DNA of 64,000 nucleotides from Fomes fomentarius (lineage: Eukaryota > Basidiomycota > Agaricomycetes > Polyporales > Polyporaceae), in the NCBI GenBank assembly GCA_022606135.1, contig JABYQN010000006.1, positions 1,054,001-1,118,000 on the forward strand, written 5' to 3'. The notes beneath the pieces are model-generated. The model had not been told where the DNA came from, ran no database searches, and saw only the letters and a list, made by a program, of their open reading frames with translations. The position numbers and the translations under genes are program-made. Shown piece by piece: positions 35,555-46,222 of this stretch (position 1 is the first letter of the stretch; every line of letters starts with the position of its first letter).

Positions 35555-36830
35555 ATGTTTGCTCATTCCGCCGTGGAAAAGCCTGCTCGAAAGCACAAGA
35601 GACAAAAGGATGCTGCATCAGCACCAGGCGCCTCTCTAAACAATGCCGACCGGCCAAGGATATCCAAGAAGGCGAATGCAGTTGACGCGAAGAGCGACGC
35701 TGCTCACGGTTCTGCGCCTGTCGTCGCGACAAACGTCTCTGGTCAGTCCGAAACTGTGGTGAAGGAGAAGAAGCACAAGAAGCGAAGACATGTCGAACAG
35801 GAGGAGGCCACAGAGGAGAGACAGGATGTAGACGAGCCTAAGAAGAAGAAACGCAAGCATGCAAAGGACTCAGCCGTGGAGAACGGTACAGGCGATCTGG
35901 CTAGTGCGGTGGAAGCTAGCGTGTCGAAGGACGAGAAGGGGAAGGAGAAGAAAGTAGACGCGGCAGACGCGGCAGACGCAGGTGCAGATGAGGGGAAGGG
36001 CAAGCATGCGAAGGAAGCTCGACGAAATAAGGCGGGGGAAACCACAGCAGGCGATAGTGCTGAGAGCCCTGTGCAGGCCGAGTTGCAGAAGCACAGGAAG
36101 AGCAAGAAGGACAAGAAGCGAAAGAAAGGCATAGCGAATGCAGAAGAGAACGAGGAGGACGTTCTGGAGTCGGGCGGAAAGCACGATAAAAAGAAACGCA
36201 AGCGTCGCTCGTCGTTGCCCGACCCCAGCGAGGACGAGTCTCTCAGTGAACATGCTCGTAAAGGTATGCCGTTATACGCAGTTTCCCGGTGCAAGTATAC
36301 ACTCATGCAAGCGGACTACCTAGCATTACAATACGCGTTCACGCAGTTCGACGATACTACTAGCTGGAAGTTCAACAAGGCGCGGCAAAATTGGCTCATT
36401 CGCAACGTAGCGAATGATGAGGTGGTAAGCAGGCCGGGTCAATTCTCAACGCTTGTTTTGTCTCACGTTGTGGTGTAGATACCAGAAACGTATATGCCCC
36501 TTGTTTTGCGATACTTACAAGGCGTGCAAGGCGGGGTGCGAGAGGTACGCCCTATGTTCTGGGACTTCAGAAAAGATCTTCACCAAGTCCGTCCTCCAGA
36601 CTCTCGTCAAGACTTGCAGGGATGCTATACAGTCTACTCCTAGCGAAGTGTCCACACAATCTTCGAGAGAGCCTGAGAAGTCCACAGATGGTGACGACCC
36701 TAGCTCTCCAGCGAAACCAACAGTCAGGTTTGCTGTGGAGGAGCCAAGTAATAAGTCGAATTCGTCGGACGAGACCAAACGACGAAGAGCTGCATCGCTG
36801 CTTGCTGTACTTGTGCCAGAAATACAATAG
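35555..36830 (+). CDS. WKF-domain (C7orf50-like) nucleolar-type protein
   Basis: The WKF family (human C7orf50) is found in nucleoli; its exact role is unclear. A Lys/Glu-rich N-terminal half (KEKKHKKRRHVE, EPKKKKRKHAKDS, HRKSKKDKKRKKG, HDKKKRKRRSSLPDP) carries many nuclear-localisation-like blocks. The domain joins across introns: ALQYAFTQFDDTTSWKFNKA, RQNWLIRNVANDEV|IPETYM, LVLRYLQGVQGGVRE|TLVKTC. The acidic/Ser-rich tail ends ASLLAVLVPEIQ. I chose ATG 35555 (MFAHSAVEKPARKHKRQ), since ATG 35462 adds a hydrophobic, Pro-rich stretch untypical of the family. The longer form cannot be excluded. Confidence 0.85.
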
Positions 36831-37005
36831 TCAATTTCGGAGCACGCGTCACACCGAGGATTAGGCAAACATCTTCAGCCTGACTTCATTTCTGCCTCCA
36901 CACAGCAGCACCATCCAACAATACATCGACGTCTCGATAGCATGCGACAACAAACTACGGTTATGTGCCAAGTCCGGAACAACCGACGACGGATGAGAAC
37001 CCCGC

Positions 37006-39179
37006 TCAAGCGGAAGCAGACGCGACAACCGACGGGATCGACGTTGTCAACGGTGCAGTCGCAAGCGGGCGGTCCGGAGTAAGGACGTCGACCTGAGTCA
37101 TCGGCTCGGAATAAGGACCCAGGAGATCGTCGAATTTCTCACGAGTAACATTGACCGCATGCGCATCGATGACGGGCTTTTGACCGGCCTTCAGAACGCT
37201 GGGCGCGGCGCCGTCCAGCAAACCAAGTTGTTCATCCGACCAGATGGGCTCAATCGGCTGAGGGTCAGGGACGCCGACGCCCGCGTGGCCGCCGAGCTTG
37301 CTCCAGTCCGAGGTGCGTTTGATACCGAGCTCGGTGAAGACCGCGTCGACAGCGTTCGCGAGACGCGCAATCTGCTCGACGTTGTGACCGGGAGTGACGG
37401 TGAACCGGAGACGCTCCTCACCGCGTGCGACGGTCGGGTAATTGATCGCCTGCACATAGACATTGTACTTGTCCAGAAGGGTGTCGGACGCAACCCGTGC
37501 AAGAGCAGCGTCGCCAATGAGGACGGGGACGATGTGGGACGGACCAGGGATGACGGGGATGTCGAAGGCCTCAAAACGGGACTTGAGATCGCGTACATTG
37601 ATCTGCTTAAGCTGCCGGTCGCCGTTATACTCCTTCTGGTACGAGATACTCGCGCGAGCACCGGCCATATTGACTGGAGGAAGCGACGTCGTGAAAATGA
37701 ATCCGGCAGCGTAGGACCTGACCATGTCGACGAAATCCGTGGAGCCTGCTATATAGCCGCCAACAGCGCCGTACGCCTTGCCAAGGGTACCTGCGAAAAA
37801 TGTCAATATACTTCAAGCAACAATCGTGCAAACGAGCCCTACCGGTGATGATGTCGATACGGTCCATGACCGAGCCCGGAATAGGGTCGGGGCTCTGACC
37901 AGCGCGTTGGTGGAGTTCGTAGTCTAGGTGCTCGGCGACACCGGCACCACGAGGTCCGTAGAGTCCGACAGCGTGGACCTCGTCAAGGAAGGTCAACGCG
38001 CCGTAACGCTCCGCCAAGTCGCATATCTCCTTGATGGGTCCAACGCTACCACACATCGAATAAACACTTTCGAAGGCTATGATCTTCGGTGTCTCTTTCG
38101 GGTACTGCGCGAGCTTCATCTCGAGGTCCTCCAAATCGTTGTGCTTGAAGATGACTCGCTTAGCACCAGAGTGACGCATGCCTTGGATCATGGACGCGTG
38201 GTTCATGTTGTCTGAGAAGTAGACGCATCCAGGCAGCTTTGAACCCAAGGTGGTGAGCGTCGCATCGTTGGCAACGTAGCACGACGAGAAGACGAGCGCC
38301 GCGGGCTTGCGGTGCAGAGACGCAAGCTCGGCCTCGAGGGCAAGATGCATGCCGGTATTACCGGCTATGTTTCGGGTACCTCCCGCGCCGTGACCGTATG
38401 TGTTTAGAGTGCGACTGCGGAATCGGGCAAGACAAGCCAATCAGCAAAAATAGCCTTCAGGAAGTAGAAGAAGACATAGGCACGCACTGCATCGTCTCGA
38501 GAACGACCGGGTTGTTACCCATACCAAGGTAGTCGTTCGCGCACCAGACCTCAACCTCATCCTTCGGGTCCCCTGTGTGAGCGACGGGGAACTTGTTCGC
38601 CATGCGGTTGATGTTGTTGAAGTAGCGGTAAGAGGCATCCTTGTGCTTCTTGTCGAGCTCCTCAGCGTAGAACCTCTCGTAGTCGAAGCCGCCAACTGTG
38701 GCGGCCTTTGGCTTGGCCTCGGAAGTAGACGCAGCGTGGGCAGCCTTAGCCTGAGCGTGGAAGGGGCAGCCAGACGGAGCAGCGTGAGCAGCCTTAGCGG
38801 CAGCAGCAACGCTGGTCTTGGGGGCCTTGCCTTTCTTCGCGGAAGCGAGCTCCTCGGCCATACGAGCAGCAGCGATGGCCTTCGACGCATGGGGGCACTT
38901 GGCGGCGTCGGCAGCGGTCGACGTGATGTTGTGGTGCTCGGGGATCTTGTTGAACTCGGCGGAGCCCGCGAGGCTCGCATAGCCAGCTACCATCTGAGAG
39001 GAGCGGGCAGTGAGGGCTTGGCCCATGACAGGGCACAGAGCTGCCTTCTCAGTGAGCTTGGAAAGCGTCGGGTAGCGGGGCGAAGCGGAGGTGCATAGCG
39101 TGCGGAGGGTGTTGGACTTGGTGCGGCCCAGGTAAGGGCAGGCGGTTTTGAACTTGGAAAGGCTGGAGAGTTTGTCCAT
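37006..39179 (-). CDS. HEM1: 5-aminolevulinate synthase, mitochondrial
   Basis: Glycine + succinyl-CoA gives 5-aminolevulinate, the first and rate-limiting step of heme synthesis, in the mitochondrial matrix, PLP-dependent. Three exons (39179-38488, 38414-37843, 37790-37006) give 682 residues. The presequence region has four Cys-Pro motifs: ACPYLG, LCPVMG, KCPHAS, GCPFHA, the form of heme regulatory motifs. Core motifs: [60 protein letters not shown], and the PLP lysine in [16 protein letters not shown]. An Ala/Lys-rich linker lies between CP motifs and core. The start ATG 39179 ([18 protein letters not shown]) is the only ATG ahead of the first CP motif. Confidence 0.96.
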
Positions 39180-39406
39180 GGTGAGCACTGCACAACGTGG
39201 ACGGAGAAGAGAGAGAAGAGGTGAAGTAGAGACGAGCGGAGGGCCCTGCCTCTTATGGGCATCGAGCGGTCATACAGTTGCCCGATAATTGCCAGGTCAT
39301 GATTGGCCCACGCATCCTGTCTCACGAGATCACACCGTTCTGGACCAGTACGCCGGGCATAATCGGCCACCGGTAATGGTCCTTGACAGGATATCATTAC
39401 TCTAAC

Positions 39407-42197
39407 TCACGCCGTATTCAATACATGCAGGCAGCTTTCCACAACGTCCATCGCATGCCCGACCTCTCCCGCACCGATGTTCAGACTCGGTACAAGTCTC
39501 ACGGCATCAGGCCCCGCGGTCAGCAATAACACACCCCGCTCTCGCGCCATCTCGACCAGTCGTCCGGGATGACTGCTATCCTTGAACCCAAGCCCGAGAA
39601 TTAACCCCCGGCCTCGTACTCTCTCCTCTAGGATGTTGGGGAACCACTTTGCGAGCAGTGTCAGGCGCTCGTGCAAGTACGCGCTCGTTTCCTTGACGTT
39701 TGCTATGAATGCCTTGTCCGACAGGCGGGACAAGACATGGTACCCAAGCGCACAGGCAAGAGGCGAGCCGCCGAATGTAGTTCCATGCGTACCTGTCAGA
39801 TCCCACCACCGTGTATTAGCCTCTGCGGCGCGGTGCCCGTCTCTGTGAATTTACTCACCGACCGTCATTACTTCAGCGATGCTATCCCGCATGAGGACCG
39901 CACCAATGGGGTAGCCATTTGCAAGCGGTTTTGCGGTGGTCACGATGTCCGGGTGTGCGTCGACGGGCGTACTTGAATGCGCCCAGATACTTCCCGTTCG
40001 GTACAATCCACACTGTAGGCATCGCGTTTCAGTCAGACTGCGGACCACCTTATTTCGTACCGGGTACAGCAACTGTCATAGCCTTCCGACAGCATCACAT
40101 AGTACTACGACGCGCAGCCCCCAAAAGGATCCGGTCCATGATAGAGTCAATTCAAATCTACCAAGATCCAGGAGCCGGGCGCTAATATCTCGAAGGGGGA
40201 GATCAGCGGGACAGCGCATCCCATGTCGAACGACAGCTCGATGGAACGGAACCCACCCAGCGATCAACAACCATTTGGGTACGCCAACCAATTGTACGAC
40301 AGGTAATGGCAGGTGTGTCAAAACAGGTGTGGAAGCGGACAAGACTATTCTCCTGCCACGGTCATTCCTCCCTACTGAACAAGTCTGTAGCCTCGTGGTG
40401 GCGGCATTATGACTACTCTGCAGTCGTTTGACTCCAGTAAGCCGCATCTATAAGCCCCATAGTGCGTCACATTGTGTCGGTGGGCAGGAGACCAGTTCAA
40501 GTCTGAAGTCGCTCGACGTGACCTCTATTAGTTGTACCATTATTACTTGTCAGGTAGACCCAGTCGTATCTCTATCTCAACTAGGGCTTCGACGCCGGTC
40601 GTACCTGCGACTGGGGACACGAACCTGTGTAGTGATCCGATGTGCATTGCCGCCATTGACCGAACGGCAACAAGGCATCACATGGGAGCGGTGGGGAGGA
40701 TTGAAGTTACACGCTGATTACATCCCGACATGTGTAGACCGGGAAGTAGCCAATGTGTAACATGCTACCCATCCCTCTGTCAAATTTGCATACAGACGTG
40801 CGATCATGCGCCATCCAATGGGTCGCTACATGGAATCACCTTCCGGCTGTAATGGAATGGAAGGAACCGCAGAGTTCAGAACCTTGACTCACCTGAATTT
40901 CATCATAGATCAACACGGCGCCGACCTCGTCGCACCGCTGCCTGAGAGCGCGCAGCCATTCCACGTCCGCCGCATGGATGCCGCCTTCCCCTTGAATCGG
41001 TTCGATGATGACGGCGCAGGTCTTCTCACCCACCAGATTCCCCAGGCCCGCGGTATCGTTCAGCTTTCCGACCCGCACCCCTGGGATTAGGGGATTGAAT
41101 GGCTTCTGGTATTTCGGATTCGTGGTCACGCTCAGCGCACCCATGGAGCGTCCGTGGAAAGCATGCTCAAAGCAGACGATCTCGTACTTGTCGCACGATG
41201 GGTCGTCCCATGGCTTGCCGGTTGCAGCGGCCCAGCGCGTCTTGCCGATTTTACGTGCAACCTTCAGTGCTCCTTCGTTCGCCTCTGTACCGGAGTTCGA
41301 GAAGAACACCTTCGCGCCTCCTGTTCCGTTTGTCGGCGGATGTGAGCTTCCTGGCGCCCACCCAAGTCCGCCCTCGGACTGGGTCAGCGTGATGAGCAGC
41401 TCGGCCAGCTTGCCAGCGTACTCGTGATGATATACGTTGCTAGTATGTAAGAGCGTTGAGGCGGCGTTTCGCAGGACCTAACAATACACGAAAACTATCA
41501 GTATGTTGATGAGGACAAGCACCAATCACCACAGGCGGATTCGCCCAATGACACGTGTGCAATTGTGCAAGGAGGCTTGATTCACAGAGTATAAGTAGCT
41601 TTTCGCTTCCGTACCTCCGTGGTCGTATTTCGGTCGATGATGATCAGGGATCATGTCAAGCAAGGCCCCTGGCATTCAATGCACGCACCAACTTGCCATG
41701 CGAGCCGCGAAAGATCGAGAAATGGTTGCGAATAAAAAGTGGGAGAGTCCCATCCACAATTTATAGTACTCACCTCTACGACGCCCTCATCCCCATGTCC
41801 CAACGCGTTCACCGCGATACCAGCGCTGAAGTCCAAGTACTGGCGGCCTTCCACATCCCACACGTATGCGCCCTTGCCCTTGGCCAGAACAATCGGCGGG
41901 CGCGCGTAGACAGGAAGGATGTACGCGTTCGAGCGGTCAAGCAGCTCCTTCACTTTTGGAGAGATAGATGCAGAATCCTCAGGGTGTGTCACGGCTGTGT
42001 ACTGAGTCGACGGTGCCTTAGGGAGCGGAAGCCCGCTTCCAAAGCTCTACATAGATGGGCAAAAAAGTGCGTGAGCATATGGAGAACGTGTGGCGGAGAA
42101 GCGTGCATACCATCCATCGCGCTCCTACTGCTACTGGCACGGGATGTTTTGAGGGACTAGCGAGCGTCCATCGAGCTTGGCGAGTAATGGCACGCAT
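39407..42197 (-). CDS. ARG8: Acetylornithine aminotransferase, mitochondrial
   Basis: PLP enzyme of arginine synthesis: N-acetylglutamate semialdehyde to N-acetylornithine. Five exons (42197-42111, 42046-41774, 41477-40893, 40012-39859, 39792-39407) give 494 residues. The N-terminus MRAITRQARWTLASPSKH is a mitochondrial presequence. The body has NAYILPVYARPPIVLAKGKG, DFSAGIAVNALGHGD, KVFFSNSGTEANEGALKVAR, FEHAFHGRSMGALSVT, EPIQGEGGI, LIYDEIQ|CGLYRTG, and the PLP lysine in TTAKPLANGYPIGA, then GTHGTTFGGSPLACALG. Two introns are exceptional for this window: 296 bp (41773-41478) and 880 bp (40892-40013). Splice ends are GTGAGT and CTACAG, and the joined protein is family-typical. Confidence 0.94.
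40013..40892 (-). other. 880 bp intron of ARG8
   Basis: Donor CAG|GTGAGTC at 40892 and acceptor CTACAG|TG at 40013 join DEIQ and CGLYRTG without changing the frame. Nearly all other introns here are 40-75 bp. Inside is a segment bounded by TGTCGG (40475) and CCGACA (40725-40730), a possible solo-LTR-like end pair. I see no matching target duplication, and no coding ORF of note. Confidence 0.75.
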
Positions 42198-42571
42198 TTC
42201 TGTGGCGTGCTGCGCTGGCACTGGTGACGGTGCACGTCCAAGGTGGGTGAGAAGTGGAAGGGACAGCAAGTGCTCTTGTTTTGAGTGCGCGAGTCATGCT
42301 TGGTTGGCTGAAGGAAATAAGTACGGGCGATCTGACCGGCGGCAAGACCAATATGCGCGTTATCTAATCTGATACATGGAAATGCCGAGGCAAGATCCAT
42401 TCTATGTGGGAATTGTGACTGGGATTATGAGTGGTCTGAACGATACATGAATCCCAGAGTCATTGCACTGGCATCTCTGGCATAATGCGAAACGACGCAG
42501 GAAGGTAACATACAAACAACCGCGAGTAGAGAATGGAAAAATTGCGGACTGTCATACACAATATTACACGC
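42198..42571. other. ARG8 promoter / CWC21 3' end
   Basis: The gap is 374 bp. It presumably holds the ARG8 promoter; no element was identified. Confidence 0.4.
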
Positions 42572-43875
42572 TCAGTTTCTGCTCCGACTCGAGCCGGAGC
42601 TAACAGACATGGAGGAGTCGCTCGAAGCCGACCGTGAGCGCCCCCGGCGGCGTGGTCCTCGTTCTCCGGGAGGCGGGGGAGACGGAGATCGTGTGTCCTT
42701 CCGACCCCTGTCATCCGGCGACTGATTGCGCCGCACAGGCGATCTCGAGCGTGACAAGGACCTAGAAGGCGAACGACGGCTTCTACCAATTCGCGGCGGT
42801 GACTTGGGAGGGTACGGAGACGACGATCCTCTCAAACCCGTCTGGGTCCTCGAAGGGGGTTCGACTGAACCAGAACGACGTTGACGCGGGAGTGGCGACC
42901 GAGAACGAGAACGTGAAGGTGAACGCGATTCAAAGCGCCGCCGGATGCGGGAAGGAGGTGGCGATGGGGAACGAGAAGCAGGGCGACGGCGTGGTGAAGG
43001 GGACCGACGCCGACGGTAAGTACGGTCGTCCGGCGACGTGCCACGGCGTGGCGGACTTCTGCTCCTGCTACGGCGACTGTAATCCCTTCCACCTCGGGAT
43101 GGGGGCACTGGCGGAGGCGGCATTCTGTCCCTACGCTTGAAGTCCTTCTCGCGTTCCTTGCGTCGCCTATCTTCCTCCCTTCTCCGCAGGCGATCTTTTT
43201 CCCTCCGCTCGGCCTCCCATTTCTCTTTTTGCGCCTGCATCTTTGCTCGCTCCTCCTCTCTCTGCCTCTCCCTTTCTTCCCTCTCAGCCATCCTGCGTTG
43301 CCGCTGCTCCTCTTGCTTCTCTTTGTCAAAGGCATCGCCTTCAGTGTAGTCCCTGCGAGTGCCAAGGGCGCGAGCCATCTTGTTGAGTTCTTCTTTTTTC
43401 GCGGCGGCAATACCATGCGTGTCAGAAGGCTTCAGTGTTTTCGCGTTTTGTAGGAGAGCGCCAGCTTCAGCAAGCAGCTTCGTGCGGAGTTCGTTGACTT
43501 GCTCTTCAATTTTATCCTCATCCAAGCTGATACGGGATGTGAGTTAAACGTGTAACGTACTGAAACGATGATTAATGAACATACCCATCTTCCTCCAACT
43601 GCAACTGAAGCTCGAGGCATTTCACTTCCACCTTCCGCTTCCTCTCATGCTCCAGAATCTCCGCGTCCGGTTCCCTGTGCTTTGGTGGTGCTACATCCCA
43701 TGCGCTAGCACGATCCTGCGCGCTCTGATGGCTGCGAACCGCGGACAAGTTGCGGACCACGTATCCATTTGTGCCACTAGTAAACACAAGATGAGGTCGT
43801 AAAACTATGTATGATGCATACTGGGAGCTGAACGTACCTGCCTCGAGGCGTCGTAAGACCAATTCCGTTGTACAT
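42572..43875 (-). CDS. CWC21: CWC21/SRRM2-like spliceosome protein with RS tail
   Basis: Cwc21 sits near the catalytic centre of the activated spliceosome; the metazoan relative is SRm300. Three exons (43875-43838, 43776-43585, 43526-42572) give 394 residues. The start MYNGIGLTTPRG|SGTNGYVVRNLS is almost invariant in the family. The cwf21 domain is split as DAEILEHERKRKVEVKCLEL, QLQLEEDG|LDEDKIEEQVNELRTKL. A long Arg/Glu coiled coil follows (about residues 130-190, REERERQREEERAKM), then about 190 residues of RS repeats (SRSRSPPRR, SRSPSPPPSR). Yeast Cwc21 is much shorter, so the RS tail makes this resemble the SRRM2 form. Confidence 0.93.
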
Positions 43876-44146
43876 GATGCCTTGCCCTTGAGGGTTTTGG
43901 TAAAGGGCCTCTGGGACACTAAGCGCCAATAGAGGGCGTTGTGGCTGAGTGTGAAACGGCTCGGCAGAATCCGAATCTTGAGGATATGCGGACCGCTTCC
44001 TCCCTCGGTCAAGTTATACGTAACTTAGCTGCAACATATCCATGGACTGACATGCACAATCATTGAATTCTTGAGGTATGTTGATCTGGCTCTTCTAGTC
44101 CTATATACTAGTAGTACTTCTACAACAAGTTACAGTCTACAGTCTA

Positions 44147-44882
44147 CATCCGTCAGTACGAAAGAACGGATCTGATTGGTACTTTGCATAGCCTGCTCTA
44201 GCTAATGACTTCAGGGCAACAATTTTATCTGTCTCTATGTCTTGTATTAAGGCCTCTACAAGCTTCCATAAGTACAGGCTGAAAGCTGAGGACATTGGAG
44301 CATACCTCGGGATACATAGTCTAGTTCGGGACGGATATAACCAAGGATCGCGACTCTCATGTTGTGGCCGTAAAAGTCGCCGGAGAAGTCATGCATGATA
44401 TGGATTTCCTAAATGCGAAGATGAGGAGGATATTGGGAAGAGGGACCACAAGTAAGACTCACTGCTGACAATCGTTCGTTCTTGTAGAAGGGGTTCAATC
44501 CCAGACTCATCACCATAGGAAACACCTTCCCATCTTCTTCGGAAAGCACTGACTCTCCCTCCTTCTCTCTGGTCACTTGTGCATAGCCGTAGTATACGCC
44601 AGTCTCCGTCACAGTGCTCATTGGAGTGATGCATTCGTCCGGCAAGTTAGCTAAATAGAGTGGGTCTAGACCATTGAGCTCTGATCATAACGTAGGGCAC
44701 ATACCTGTCGGGCAACCCAGATCTTTTCCTCCTCGTCCGAATCCTCGCTGAACTGCTCCCGAGAGCAGAATCGGAAATGGCTTTTGAGGAACCTCAGGTC
44801 CAACGATCTCCGGCCGGCTTGCGCGATAAGATTCGGTGCCGACGCGTGCAGCAGGTCGTTCCTCGAGTCCCATAGCGGTCAT
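44147..44882 (-). CDS. FMN1: Riboflavin kinase
   Basis: ATP-dependent phosphorylation of riboflavin to FMN. It starts [13 protein letters not shown] at 44882. [21 protein letters not shown], then [15 protein letters not shown] is the family's nucleotide/Mg-binding motif, cut by an intron. [64 protein letters not shown] and [14 protein letters not shown] complete the fold; it ends [14 protein letters not shown]. Length is about 185 residues, close to other fungal FMN1 proteins. It is divergent from TAF8 (199 bp between ATGs) and upstream of CWC21 in the same direction. Confidence 0.95.
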
Positions 44883-45081
44883 GAGTTGACGGAGGATGAG
44901 AGTGCGGGTTTAAGGGTCAGGCCGATAGGTCGTGAATATAAATAAAAGCGTCGGAGGCGATGAGAGAGCAGATGTCTCAGCATACTATGATACGAGTCGG
45001 TGCCGAGATTACCGGAACCATCGAGAGGACTGTGGTTGAGCGCTCAGACGCCCATGCCCACTTCCCTCCGACGTTACCGTC

Positions 45082-46102
45082 ATGGCCCAACACTATCCGC
45101 CACATACACAGACCCAGGGCTATCAAACATACACAGCAGCAGCACCGACACCATATACATATAATGCAGGCTACTATCCCGCATTCCCGCCTCGTGGAGC
45201 GGCGGCCTACACGTTCGACTCTACCGCGCCGGGCGCAACATTGATGCGTTCAGAAGGAGGGCCACCAATTGCACCTGAAGTACCAGGGATTTCGTCTCAA
45301 CTCGCTTCACATGCACTGCGACGGTTGATAGCATCCGAGATGCGGGATGCTGGGTTCGAGTCTGCGGAGGCGGGCGCAGTCAGACGGTTAGAGTTGGAAG
45401 TAGCTTCATGTACGTCCCAATCAATGTATGTGCTAACTTGTGGCGGAATGTCTTAACCAGCTGCCAGTCATTGAACAGCTGTATGAACGCGCCCACGAAT
45501 ACGCGAACCTCGCGAATCGTACCAAACCGGTGGTTACGGACGTGCTGTCTGCCGCCGATGATTACAACCTTGAATCGGGCGAGATATATCGTCTCAGCAA
45601 GAAATCCCGCAAACGAAAGCGGGGTGCGTCATGCGTAGTTACTCAAACAGAGTTAAGAGTTCTGATATCATAAAATACATGCAAGGCGGTCAAGCATCTA
45701 TCTCGTTACTTCCACCATCTCCTCGTTCACCTTCACCTGACTTGCTGAGTTCGGATGACGAAGACGCACCGCCTGTCGTTCCCATAACTCTCCGTCCTCT
45801 CCCTCATTACGCCCCACCCCTTCCGCCCAAGCATACCTACCTGAGGACCCCGGTAAGTATTCGCCTCCATTATGCTGCAGGATGCTTCCCTTTGACAATC
45901 GTCGCTTCAGATATCCCCACAAAGGAAGGCAGCTCTCCCGTCCCTGGAAAAGAAACTACAAAACGCAGCCCTCGTGCAGGATTCGCTGAAAAATCTTCTA
46001 ACAGCTACTGAGGATAGCACAACAGAGGATGCAGAACTACTTGGCGCGACCGTCAACTGGGAAGCGACCACACATCCGCGCAAGCGTTGGAAGCTTGCAT
46101 GA
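45082..46102 (+). CDS. TAF8: TAF8-like TFIID subunit
   Basis: TAF8 pairs with TAF10 by its histone fold within TFIID. A Tyr/Pro/Gln-rich N-terminus (HYPPHTQTQGYQTYTAA) precedes the histone fold: SSQLASHALRRLIASEMRDA, FESAEAGAVRRLELEVAS|FIEQLYERAHEYANLANRTK, then VVTDVLSAADDYNLESGEIY. A Ser/Pro linker leads to PPLPPKHTYLRTP, the hallmark of the TAF8 C-terminal domain, then KKLQNAALVQDSLKNLL and the end HPRKRWKLA. Introns are short. The first junction uses the second of two close AGs (CAGCTGCCAG|TC) to keep the frame. Confidence 0.9.
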
Positions 46103-46222
46103 CGTCGTATGGTCAATTGTCTTGTCGAGTGTTGCACGGTTCTGGACTGTATACTATACTGCTACTGTGAATTGTATCAACTCCAGGTGCGATGGTTGAA
46201 CAAGGCGGTATGTAACGCGTCA

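Noticed and set aside
35743..36306. 187-codon minus-strand ORF opposite the WKF gene
   Set aside because: A Phe/Ser/Leu-rich product arises from reading the Lys/Glu repeats backwards.
37159..39098. Plus-strand ORFs of 173-229 codons opposite ALAS
   Set aside because: Shadows of the strongly codon-biased ALAS exons; no family resemblance.
40475..40730. Solo LTR with TGTCGG/CCGACA ends
   Set aside because: Flanking bases (cattg and tgtgt) do not form a target duplication and there is no primer site or second copy in the window; kept only as a remark under the long intron.
42799..43547. Long plus-strand ORFs opposite CWC21
   Set aside because: They are mirror images of Arg/Ser and Glu/Arg repeats on the minus strand, whose protein is conserved.
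45340..45370. tRNA-like B box (GGTTCGAGTC)
   Set aside because: It lies in a TAF8 coding exon and no A box or cloverleaf can be formed around it.
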